Positions 43,086 through 50,866 of a stretch of 64,000 bases of DNA are shown piece by piece; positions within the stretch are counted from its first letter, which is position 1; each line of letters opens with the position of its first letter. The stretch covers positions 327,486 through 391,485 of the forward strand of contig JAMPGO010000001.1 in the NCBI GenBank assembly GCA_023663905.1. The letters are read 5' to 3'. The notes under the pieces were generated by a model. It worked only from the letters and a program-made list of their open reading frames with translations, was not told where the DNA came from and did no database searches. Both the position numbers and the translations under genes were made by a program. The DNA comes from Ruminococcus flavefaciens. GTDB taxonomy: Bacteria; Bacillota; Clostridia; Oscillospirales; Ruminococcaceae.

Positions 43086-43784
43086 TCAGTTTATGTGACC
43101 GTGTTCTTTGAGCCAGTTTTTCCACCATTCCTCACGGTCGGAGTCGCTCATACCAGCCCACTGTACTTTGCGTTCCTCGATTTCATCATAGATTTCTGTA
43201 ATCATACCGCAGGCTTCTATTTCTTCTTCGAGACCGTCATAAAGAAACCTGTCCTCAATCATATTGCAGAAAGTCTTGTAATCCACGAGGTGCTTTTCAA
43301 ATACTTTCATATTGCCGTAAGCAGAAACTATTTTGTCAGCGTGTTCCTTGAAATCCGCTTCGGGTGTCATACAAAGTTCTGTTATGATATGAGCAAGAAT
43401 GCGGTCGTGTACTGTAAGCGAGACGGATTCGCAATACTTGTTGATATTTTCGGTGAGATTGAGTCGAATGTCAAAATTGGCAATAAGGTTAGCGAGTTCA
43501 CGGAGAGTACCAGCCGAATATTTATAATCCGAATGCACGCCTGTTACGAGATAGTCAACGCTTATATTAAAGCATCTGGCGATTTTCAGCAGAGTAAACG
43601 CATTAGGCAGACTGTTGCCTTTCATATAGTTATCTAACGTTTTGGTATCAACGCCGATATTAAAAGCAAGTTCAGGACAATTTGTGTCAGAAGTTAATAT
43701 CAGATTTCTTAAGTTTTTGGCAAAGGCAGCTTTCCAATCCTTTTCTGTAACATTAAATATATTTTCGTCTTTTATGTTTTCCAT
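43086..43784 (-). CDS. XRE-family regulator with long C-terminal domain
   Basis: A 232-residue protein: an N-terminal helix-turn-helix (about 17-75, NCPELAFNIGVDTKTLDNYMKGNSLPNAF) and a helical C-terminal domain of about 150 residues ending in a Trp-rich segment (REEWWKNWLKEHGH). The start at 43784 follows GAAAGGAAAATATGAT. The gene faces away from the RNA ligase/Thg1 operon with about 200 bp between starts, where AT-rich promoters for both should lie, so it may regulate that operon. Only inference from position. Confidence 0.8.
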   Translation of the reverse strand: MENIKDENIFNVTEKDWKAAFAKNLRNLILTSDTNCPELAFNIGVDTKTLDNYMKGNSLPNAFTLLKIARCFNISVDYLVTGVHSDYKYSAGTLRELANLIANFDIRLNLTENINKYCESVSLTVHDRILAHIITELCMTPEADFKEHADKIVSAYGNMKVFEKHLVDYKTFCNMIEDRFLYDGLEEEIEACGMITEIYDEIEERKVQWAGMSDSDREEWWKNWLKEHGHIN

Positions 43785-43985
43785 ATCATATTTTCCTTTC
43801 AGATGCAAGGTAAAATATTTCGGAAATTTTCTACCTTGTAAAAAATAATTTTTTGTGATACAATGAATACAATTTAATTATACACTATATTTCTATATTT
43901 TGCAAGAGATTTCGGGGAATTTTTCAAAAAATGTGGCTCAGACGGAACAAGTATATTTTATAATATTCTAAAGGAGGAAGATATT

Positions 43986-44891
43986 ATGTTGAAACACAAA
44001 CACTATATGGAGATTGAGGTTCTCGACAGAGGGGTAGGCGACAGATTTCACAAGGGTGACAGGATTATTATTCAGGAGAAAATAGACGGTTCAAACGTCA
44101 GTTTTCAGTACGACAGCGAGACGGATTCACTGCAATGTTTCAGCCGTAACCAGATACTTTCCGCTGAAAACACGTTGAGAGGTTACTATGACTGGGTGCA
44201 GAAACTCGACAAGGCACTTGTAAAGTCGGTACTCGGCGACAGACTGCGTATGTTCGGGGAGTGGCTTGTAAAGCACGCTGTTAAATATCCCGATGAGTGC
44301 TATAACACAATGTATTGTTTTGACGTGTTCGATACTGAAAACAAGTGCTGGCTACAGCAGAACGAGGTAAAAAGTCTTGCTGAAAAACTGGGACTTAATT
44401 ATGTACCTGTTTTCTATGAGGGCGAGTTTACGGACTGGGAAGATTACAAGTACCTTGTGGGCAAGACTGAAATGGGTGGAGAAATCGGCGAAGGTATTGT
44501 TATTAAGAAACAGGGTTCGGAAGATGTAGCATATACAAAGATTGTACACGAGCGATTCAGCGAGATACGGAAGAAGAAAGTCCGTCGTCCGTCCGAAAGT
44601 CCCGAAGAGAAACAGGAAAAGAAATGTCTTGAGGAACTAACGGCAACAGTCGTAACGCCAGCGAGGGTTGAGAAAATACTTTATAAACTGGTTGACGAGG
44701 GTATTCTGCCCGAAGATTTTTCCGCAAAGGATATGAAAACTATTTACAAGTCACTTCCACTGGCGGTATATCAGAATTGCGTTAAGGAAGTCCCCGACGT
44801 TGTGAATCAGGTTGAGAATTTCGGCAAGTACTCAAACAGCGTTGCAATAAGACTTGCTAAAGAGATTATTAAAAAGAGGGAGGAGACGTAA
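43986..44891 (+). CDS. RNA ligase, Rnl2-like
   Basis: A 301-residue ATP-dependent RNA ligase. Motif I is EKIDGSN with the nucleotidyl Lys32; motif III reads MFGEWL (about 90), motif IIIa YCFDVFD (about 110), motif IV EGIVIKK (about 170), and motif V TKIVHERF (about 186). The C-terminal 100 residues form a helical domain like that of the T4 Rnl2/REL group, which seals nicked RNA. The next gene, a Thg1-like polymerase, overlaps by one base (TAATG), so both proteins are made together. RBS AAAGGAGGAAG. Likely an RNA repair function, e.g. of tRNA cut by nucleases. Confidence 0.9.
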   Translation: MLKHKHYMEIEVLDRGVGDRFHKGDRIIIQEKIDGSNVSFQYDSETDSLQCFSRNQILSAENTLRGYYDWVQKLDKALVKSVLGDRLRMFGEWLVKHAVKYPDECYNTMYCFDVFDTENKCWLQQNEVKSLAEKLGLNYVPVFYEGEFTDWEDYKYLVGKTEMGGEIGEGIVIKKQGSEDVAYTKIVHERFSEIRKKKVRRPSESPEEKQEKKCLEELTATVVTPARVEKILYKLVDEGILPEDFSAKDMKTIYKSLPLAVYQNCVKEVPDVVNQVENFGKYSNSVAIRLAKEIIKKREET

Positions 44892-45661
44892 TGGGAGATA
44901 AACTCGGCGACAGAATGAAAGGATATGAAAACATTACGAGGTATCATCTTACACGCAGAACGCCTGTAATTATACGTCTTGACGGAAAGGGTTTCCATAG
45001 CTTTACAAGGGGATTTGTCCGACCTTTTGACGATATTCTGACAAATGTTATGTATCAGACTATGAAAGAACTTTGCGAGAATGTCGAGGGTTGTGTAATA
45101 GGCTACACGCAGTCGGACGAGATTTCCCTTGTGATGTGCGACTATCAGAAACTTGATACAGATGCTTGGTTCAGTAACGGACTGCTGAAAATTTGCAGTA
45201 TAACCGCAAGTATGGCGACTTCTGCATTTAACAAGTATTTCAGAAAAGCGGTCGAAAATGCGGACGGTATCTACAAAGACCGCATTGACAAGGCGAATTT
45301 TGACAGCAGGGCTTTCAGTATACCGAAAGAGGAAGTCAACAACTATATGATATGGCGACAGCAGGACGCAATCCGTAACTCAGTTCAGGCGACTGCTCAG
45401 GCACATTTCAGCCATAAACAGTTGCTCGGCGTGAACAGCAGTAAGGCGGTAAAAATGCTTCTGTTGGAGAAAAATATTGACTGGAATGCCTTTCCGTTGA
45501 ATTTGCAAAGAGGGGTATGTTGTATCAAAAAGCCTTTTGTAATCAACAAGGGTACGGCTAACGAGGCACTGAGAATGAAGTGGGTGCTTGATATGGAAAT
45601 ACCTGTTTTCAGCGAGGACAGGGACTATGTTGAGGACTGCGTTTATTTCCGAGAAAAGTAG
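44891..45661 (+). CDS. Thg1-like 3'-5' RNA polymerase (tRNA-His guanylyltransferase family)
   Basis: A 256-residue member of the Thg1 superfamily, which adds nucleotides to RNA 5' ends. Catalytic metal ligands are seen as RLDGKGFHSF (Asp31) and YTQSDEIS (Asp76, Glu77), at nearly the same positions as in human Thg1 (29, 76, 77). ITASMATSAFNKYF and the later FDSRAFSIP also fit. Bacterial Thg1-like proteins repair truncated tRNA 5' ends using the other strand as template. Coupled to an RNA ligase, this looks like a two-step RNA repair operon. A terminator follows 106 bp downstream. Confidence 0.92.
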   Translation: MGDKLGDRMKGYENITRYHLTRRTPVIIRLDGKGFHSFTRGFVRPFDDILTNVMYQTMKELCENVEGCVIGYTQSDEISLVMCDYQKLDTDAWFSNGLLKICSITASMATSAFNKYFRKAVENADGIYKDRIDKANFDSRAFSIPKEEVNNYMIWRQQDAIRNSVQATAQAHFSHKQLLGVNSSKAVKMLLLEKNIDWNAFPLNLQRGVCCIKKPFVINKGTANEALRMKWVLDMEIPVFSEDRDYVEDCVYFREK

Positions 45662-45767
45662 ATGATATATAGGGGTATCAAAAACCGCCAGTTAAATCGA
45701 GGGTAATTTAGTTCTGTAGTCACAATGGTATTCAAGGGGTATTTTACTCAAAAAATGCCAAGATTTC

Positions 45768-45804
45768 GCCTGAGATGCCTGAAAACTGGTATCTCAGGCT
45801 TTTT
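45768..45804 (+). terminator. Terminator downstream of the RNA-repair operon
   Basis: GCCTGAGATGCC / GGTATCTCAGGC stem (one G-T pair) with an 8-base loop and five T. Confidence 0.85.
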
Positions 45805-46011
45805 AATACCGCCGAGACAAGCCGTAAAATTTAGCTGTTTTTCGGGGGTATTTTAATTTTCTAAAACGCAGTATTTTATTAGTTTTAAGATTATCTTTGC
45901 TGATTAGAGGTTGGATTTGTTGTTTCAATGTTGACTATGCTGATTAATGTTATAATGTATTTATTTGAATGTTTTAATCAGCCGTTTTGAAGTTATCTGA
46001 AATTTGATTTA
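45805..46011. other. AT-rich gene-free stretch before the 84-bp array
   Basis: Holds one GGGGTA (45846) and repeat-like GTTTTAATG and TGAAGTTATCTGAAATTTG elements leading into the array. No gene seen. Confidence 0.5.
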
Positions 46012-46440
46012 ATGAAATCTTACGTTGTTTTAAGATTGTATTTAAGCGTTTCAACGTTATCTTTATCTGTTATGAAGTTATATTATGTTGTTTTTATGAA
46101 ATCTTACACTGTTTTGAGTTTGTATTTAAGTATTTTAATGTTATCTTTATCTGTTGTGAAGTTATCTAAAGTTGTTTTAATGAAATCTTACGCTGTTTTG
46201 AGTTTGTATTTAAGTGTTTTAATGTTATCTTTATCTGTTATGAAGTTATCTAAAGTTGATTTAATGAAATCTTACGCTGTTTTGAGTTTACATTTAAGTG
46301 TTTTAATGTTTTCTTTATCTGTTGTGAAGTTATCTAAAGTTGATTTAATGAAATCTTACACTGTTTTAAGTTTGTATTTAACTGTTTCAATGTTATCTGT
46401 ATTTATTTTCAGTCAAACTAAATTTGAAGTGTTGTTTGAT
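46012..46440 (+). repeat. Five tandem copies of an exact 84-bp unit
   Basis: ATGAAATCTTAC begins at 46012, 46096, 46180, 46264 and 46348, 84 bp apart each time. Within the unit roughly 21-bp sub-blocks ending in GTTTTAATG, GTTTTGAGT or GTTATGAAG are visible. The frame through it stays open for 158 codons, because 84 is a multiple of 3; its repeat would be MKSYAVLSLYLSVLMLSLSV-like, very hydrophobic. There is no ribosome binding site, so I treat it as a repeat. Confidence 0.8.
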
Positions 46441-46577
46441 AATATTGTATATTGCTTTACTGACACCGCTCCGAGATGTACTTTTTAAATAGTTATTTTT
46501 TGTGCAGACTTAAAATTATCAAGATGACTGTTAAGGCAGAATACTATATAATGAATATATTAATAAGGAGGAATATT

Positions 46578-47147
46578 ATGAATATAAAAAATTTCAAGCC
46601 GACACCAGTTCCACCAAAAGAATATTGTTTTGGTCATACTGAGAAAGACAGTTACAAAAAGGCATATGTCAGAAGAGGTACAGTTATACTCGACAGCTTC
46701 GGTGAATATACTTTTTCGGGATTTATGAGACGTTTTCCATGTAATCTGTATATCGAAGATTACATTGAGAGAGTACCGTATATCAAGAAATATCGCATAA
46801 TTAATCACTTGTCCATTGCACCTAATGTCTACAAAGAAGCGATAGTTTTGTGTATTGTAAAAGATAATTGCAGATACAGACTTGATGCACTTTTCAAGAT
46901 AAATCGTCCTGATTTTCTTGATATACTGGTAGGTATTATTGAAAGTACTGACAAGTATTGCGAGGAGATGACGGCGATTGTTATGGACGGTACACTTGAA
47001 GAAATCGAAAGGGACTACATACCGCATATAAAGTGGGGTGCAATTGTAAATTCAGTTGACAAGACGGCAATGCTCATTGATAAAGACGGTTCAGCGGTGC
47101 AGTTCCATAAGCGTTTCAGACTGACAAAACATACATTTCTTAAATAA
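46578..47147 (+). CDS. Uncharacterised 189-residue protein
   Basis: The start at 46578 follows AAGGAGGAATATT. The protein begins with a Pro-rich segment (KPTPVPPKEYCFG) and has mixed alpha/beta character, with no signal peptide. It includes RRFPCNLYIEDYIERVPYIKKY and CRYRLDALFKINRPDFLDILVG. I do not recognise a family. It ends with a hairpin terminator 10 bp downstream. No partner gene in an operon. Confidence 0.65.
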   Translation: MNIKNFKPTPVPPKEYCFGHTEKDSYKKAYVRRGTVILDSFGEYTFSGFMRRFPCNLYIEDYIERVPYIKKYRIINHLSIAPNVYKEAIVLCIVKDNCRYRLDALFKINRPDFLDILVGIIESTDKYCEEMTAIVMDGTLEEIERDYIPHIKWGAIVNSVDKTAMLIDKDGSAVQFHKRFRLTKHTFLK

Positions 47148-47158
47148 GAGACAGGGTT

Positions 47159-47195
47159 ATCCTGTCGAGCCTTTAGAGGTTCGGCAGGATTTTTT
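47159..47195 (+). terminator. Terminator after 46578-47147
   Basis: ATCCTGTCGAGCC / GGTTCGGCAGGAT with two G-T pairs, loop TTTAGA, T-run of six. Confidence 0.85.
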
Positions 47196-47435
47196 CTTGT
47201 CCTACAGATGATATATCAAAATATGCTGATTTGTGCTACAAATGATGTAGATATTTTCAGTTTTTTCTCTGTAAAAAGCTGTAGTATGGGGTAGTCAGAA
47301 GTGAGAGCAAGGCGAAAAAAGACGGTATATTAAGGCGTTACTTCAATGTACGGAGATAAAAGCAATAAAAGTGATGCCACGGAAAATCTGAGATTATCAG
47401 TTGTCACAGAACGATTGCGAGATATAATTATTTAA

Positions 47436-48200
47436 GTGATTGTAAATCAATCAAAAGCTGATTTTTACTTTTCAAATTTCGTACAGTACGCTGTTTATGG
47501 GGTATCTGACGGGAAAATAAATAAAAATCGGGCGATTACAAAAATGATGGGAGTTGATAGAATGTCACAAAATTTTTTCGATAAGATGACAGAAACAGAG
47601 AATCTTATTCAGTCAGAGACTGACGAGGAACGTGAGCAGTACGGTTTGTTCAGGCTGACGGCTTTGAATGAGATGAAAACAGCGGTAATGTCGTGTGCGT
47701 GGTGCGATACGGAGAAAACAAGGCAGATGATGCGTTGCATTAATATGAGGGCGGTTGACGTTGAGAAGTATTATGATATTTCCCAGCATACCGTCCGCAG
47801 TGCAAGGAGCAAGGCTTCAAAGCGTTTGTACAGTATGTTTGGCGACAATGTTTTTGAGGGTATAATTACAGGCGATAAAAGTATATGTCACCGTACAATT
47901 ACACTTTCAAGGGCATTGACAAAGGGGTATGTCAGGATAGAGAATTTTATTCCTGATACGGTAATCCGCAGTATTGAGAGAAAAGGCTGTTGCAGTGAAA
48001 ACCAGTATGAGTTTTATGAAATCAAAGAAGAAGTGGAGTTTTTGAGATACTATAATCAGATTATTATGAAAAACTGGCTTGAAAGTCTTGATTCAGACAA
48101 GCTGATGTATATTTATAATATACTTAAACAGAATCTTATTTCAGGTGACAAAGTTAATATGGACAAGCTGAGACTTCTAAGTAAAATTATGTATGATTAA
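47436..48200 (+). CDS. Uncharacterised protein with a sigma-like helix-turn-helix
   Basis: A frame of up to 254 residues from GTG 47436; a more likely start may be ATG 47562 (MSQNFF), preceded by GGGAGTTGATAG, giving 212 residues. The segment VDVEKYYDISQHTVRSARSKASKRLYSMFG resembles region 4 of sigma factors or a LuxR-type recognition helix, while the rest is helical and unassigned. It precedes the recombinase genes and may regulate them. The start uncertainty and missing family call keep confidence moderate. Confidence 0.55.
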   Translation: MIVNQSKADFYFSNFVQYAVYGVSDGKINKNRAITKMMGVDRMSQNFFDKMTETENLIQSETDEEREQYGLFRLTALNEMKTAVMSCAWCDTEKTRQMMRCINMRAVDVEKYYDISQHTVRSARSKASKRLYSMFGDNVFEGIITGDKSICHRTITLSRALTKGYVRIENFIPDTVIRSIERKGCCSENQYEFYEIKEEVEFLRYYNQIIMKNWLESLDSDKLMYIYNILKQNLISGDKVNMDKLRLLSKIMYD

Positions 48201-48346
48201 TAAGTATCGGGAGAACAGTTCATAAAAGTATAGTTTTATGGACTGTCTGAAAAGGCGTGAAAAACCGCATATAAAAGTCCAGAAAATATATTATGAACGT
48301 CCAAAAAGTAGCGTGGACTATTATAGACTGTTTGGAGGTCATAAGA

Positions 48347-48952
48347 ATGGAAAACAGGGTTTACGGATATGCGAGGGTATCAAGCAAGGAGCAGAACGCA
48401 GACAGGCAGGTACAGGCGTTAAAGGCGTATGGGATAGACGAGCATAACATCATAATTGACAAGAAGTCGGGCAGGGATATGAAGCGTGAGGGGTATGCTT
48501 CGCTGAAAAATTTTATGCTGAGAAGTGGCGATACACTTGTGGTCAAGGAACTTGACCGTCTCAGCAGAAGCAAGGCGGACATCAAGAAAGAACTGGAGTA
48601 TTTCAAGGAACACCGCATACGTGTGAAAATACTTGACATACCGACCACTTTGGCAGAATTTTCGGCAGAACAGGAATGGGTAATGGATATGATTAACACG
48701 ATTCTTATTGAGGTACTCGGCAGTATGGCAGAAGCTGAACGTCTCAAAATCAGACAGCGACAGCGTGAGGGTATCGATTCGGCGAAACAGCGAGGGGTAA
48801 AGTTCGGCAGACCACGTGCGGAAAAGCCACCCGAATGGGACAGCGTTATGGAAAAGGTCAGCAGGGGTATCATTCGCCCTGTCGATGCAATGCGAGAATT
48901 GGGGCTTAAAAAGGGTACATATTACAATCTTATAAAAAGAAATTCTGGTTAA
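48347..48952 (+). CDS. Small serine recombinase (resolvase/invertase type)
   Basis: The 201-residue protein has the resolvase catalytic domain (YGYARVSSKEQNADRQ, catalytic Ser12; ELDRLSRSKADIKKEL with the catalytic Arg pair) and a C-terminal helix-turn-helix (PVDAMRELGLKKGTYYNLIKR). The family catalyses resolution or inversion between short sites. The start at 48347 follows TTTGGAGGTCATAAG; an upstream in-frame ATG at 48293 has no site. It may resolve multimers of the excised circle or invert DNA. It is distinct from the large integrase downstream. Confidence 0.93.
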   Translation: MENRVYGYARVSSKEQNADRQVQALKAYGIDEHNIIIDKKSGRDMKREGYASLKNFMLRSGDTLVVKELDRLSRSKADIKKELEYFKEHRIRVKILDIPTTLAEFSAEQEWVMDMINTILIEVLGSMAEAERLKIRQRQREGIDSAKQRGVKFGRPRAEKPPEWDSVMEKVSRGIIRPVDAMRELGLKKGTYYNLIKRNSG

Positions 48953-49023
48953 GGTGAATATATTAATTCATATTGAACAATTTCGGTTCATATTATTAAA
49001 CAGAATTAACAAGGAGGTACATT

Positions 49024-49203
49024 ATGAATACATATAATTTTTTGAACAACCCGACATCAAGCAAAGATGTCAAGAGTTTCATTAAAAAACTGGAAGAAGT
49101 CATAACGATTTCTTTTGAGAGACAGTTGGATTTCGATATTGAGAATGAAAACTCTGCTGTAATTATCAGCAAACAGGTAATGGAAGAAGAACTCGCAAGC
49201 TGA
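49024..49203 (+). CDS. 59-residue protein directly before the integrase gene
   Basis: ATG 49024 after AAGGAGGTACATT opens a 59-residue acidic helical peptide (SSKDVKSFIKKLEEVITISFERQLDF). It ends at TGA 49203, and the integrase gene starts 71 bp further. A small gene next to a large serine integrase is a position where recombination directionality factors are found. That role is inference; no motif shows it. Confidence 0.65.
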   Translation: MNTYNFLNNPTSSKDVKSFIKKLEEVITISFERQLDFDIENENSAVIISKQVMEEELAS

Positions 49204-49274
49204 AAAAATTATGTGGTCTGTCCGCATAGAGTTTATGTGCGGACAGGTTACTGCAATTCAAGGAGGTAAAAATT

Positions 49275-50762
49275 ATGGATAATATGCAGAATGTTGTAGC
49301 ATACTGCCGTGTGTCTACTAATAAAGAAAGTCAGAATGGGTCATTTGAGACACAAAAAAAGTTTTTTGTTGACTATGCAGAAAAAAACAATTTAAATTTG
49401 GTTCATATATATTCAGACCAGGGCATAACAGGTACATCAATCGAAAAAAGACCTGGTTTTAGTCAGATGATAAAGGACAGCGAGAAAGGTATATTTAAAT
49501 GTGTGCTTGTAAAAGATATTTCAAGGTTTTCACGTAACGTTCTTGACCTTATAAAATGTATACGTCAACTGACAGGCTATAAAATTAATGTTAAGTTTAT
49601 TACTATGGATATGAATACGATTGATGGCGATGAGCTTATGTTGATTTTAGGCGGAATGATTTCTCAGCAAGAATCAGCCAATCTGTCAAAGCGTATCAAG
49701 TTCAGCAAGAGAGCAAACGCTTCAAAGGGTACTGTTCCCAATTCCTGTTATGGTTATATCAAGATAAATGGTGAGAAATACAATATGGCGATAGACGAAG
49801 AACAGGCGAAAGTTGTAAAGGAAATTTTTGACTTGTATGTTAATGGAGGAAATGGTACTCACAAGATTGCAAAAATTCTGAATGAAAGGGGTATTAAAAG
49901 TGCGAAAGGTCGTCAGTGGAGTACAACGGCAGTCAGCAGAACACTGAAAAATAAGATTTATGCAGGGTATGTGATTAACGGCAAGACAGAGGTTGAAAAC
50001 TTTATTACCAAAAAACGCATAAAAAAAGATAAATCTGAGTGGATTGAAGTTGAAAATCCCAGTCTGCGTATAATACCTTTGGAATTATGGGAAAAGGCAC
50101 AGACTATCAACAATTCCAACAATACTGGACTTGAGAAGACTATTCACAAGAAACGCAGTAACAAGCATTTATTCAGTACGCTTATTACTTGTGAGTGTTG
50201 TGGATATTCGTTCAGACGTATACAGAACAAGCGTAAAGATTATACAAGGACGTACTGGTGTTGTAGTGGTCGTAACCGTTACGGTGCGGAATATTGTAAA
50301 AATAAGACTATAATTATGGAAGATGAACTGATTGAAAACATTGACAATTATTTTCAGTCTCTGATTAAGGACAGGAAGAAATTTGTTGAAAGTATTATGA
50401 ACCAGTATCAGAAAAGACAGCCTGAAAGTCCGGAGATTGAACTCAGAAAACAGCTTGACAACCTGCAAGATTTAAGACAGAAGAATATAAATTTGTATAA
50501 GCGTAATATTATTAAACTTGAAGAAATAGAAAAGGAAGTAGCAAATATTGACAGGCAGATTTGCGAAATCAAACTTAAACTTGATTTTATAGAAACTCCG
50601 GGGAATATGGAGAAAAAACTTTATCAGCTTTATCGTATGCTTTCGGAGAATTTTGAAAAATACTCGTCAGTAGCCAATATGACTAATGCAGAACTCAGGA
50701 CTTTAATAAAGGGTATCACTACAGACGAAAACGGCAATGTAAACATAGAGTTGAATTATTAA
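49275..50762 (+). CDS. Large serine recombinase, likely integrase/excisionase of the element
   Basis: A 495-residue protein with an N-terminal resolvase domain (1-150; VVAYCRVSTNKESQNGS, catalytic Ser14; DISRFSRNVLDLI), a recombinase domain (about 165-280; NSCYGYIKINGEKY), a zinc ribbon (about 300-345; CECCGYSF, YWCCSGRNRYGAEYCKN) and a coiled-coil insert (about 370-440). This is the usual architecture of phage and skin-type serine integrases, such as Bacillus SpoIVCA. It lies 1.8 kb from attR with one ATPase/nuclease gene between, and is the natural candidate for recombining TACCGTACATA sites. RBS AAGGAGGTAAAAATT. Confidence 0.95.
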   Translation: MDNMQNVVAYCRVSTNKESQNGSFETQKKFFVDYAEKNNLNLVHIYSDQGITGTSIEKRPGFSQMIKDSEKGIFKCVLVKDISRFSRNVLDLIKCIRQLTGYKINVKFITMDMNTIDGDELMLILGGMISQQESANLSKRIKFSKRANASKGTVPNSCYGYIKINGEKYNMAIDEEQAKVVKEIFDLYVNGGNGTHKIAKILNERGIKSAKGRQWSTTAVSRTLKNKIYAGYVINGKTEVENFITKKRIKKDKSEWIEVENPSLRIIPLELWEKAQTINNSNNTGLEKTIHKKRSNKHLFSTLITCECCGYSFRRIQNKRKDYTRTYWCCSGRNRYGAEYCKNKTIIMEDELIENIDNYFQSLIKDRKKFVESIMNQYQKRQPESPEIELRKQLDNLQDLRQKNINLYKRNIIKLEEIEKEVANIDRQICEIKLKLDFIETPGNMEKKLYQLYRMLSENFEKYSSVANMTNAELRTLIKGITTDENGNVNIELNY

Positions 50763-50765
50763 CAC

Positions 50766-50797
50766 AAGACGGCGGATTTTTTTATCTGCCGTTTTTT
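50766..50797 (+). terminator. Terminator after the integrase gene
   Basis: ACGGCGGAT / ATCTGCCGT (one mismatch) around a T-rich loop, followed by TTTTTT. Confidence 0.7.
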
Positions 50798-50866
50798 GCA
50801 GTATGTATTGATTTTCGGCGATATTTGTGGTATAATATAATCAAAGGCTTTATGGAGGTGTTTATA

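Noticed and set aside
46012-46488. 158-residue hydrophobic repeat protein
   Set aside because: No ribosome binding site and the open frame follows from the 84-bp period; kept as a repeat.
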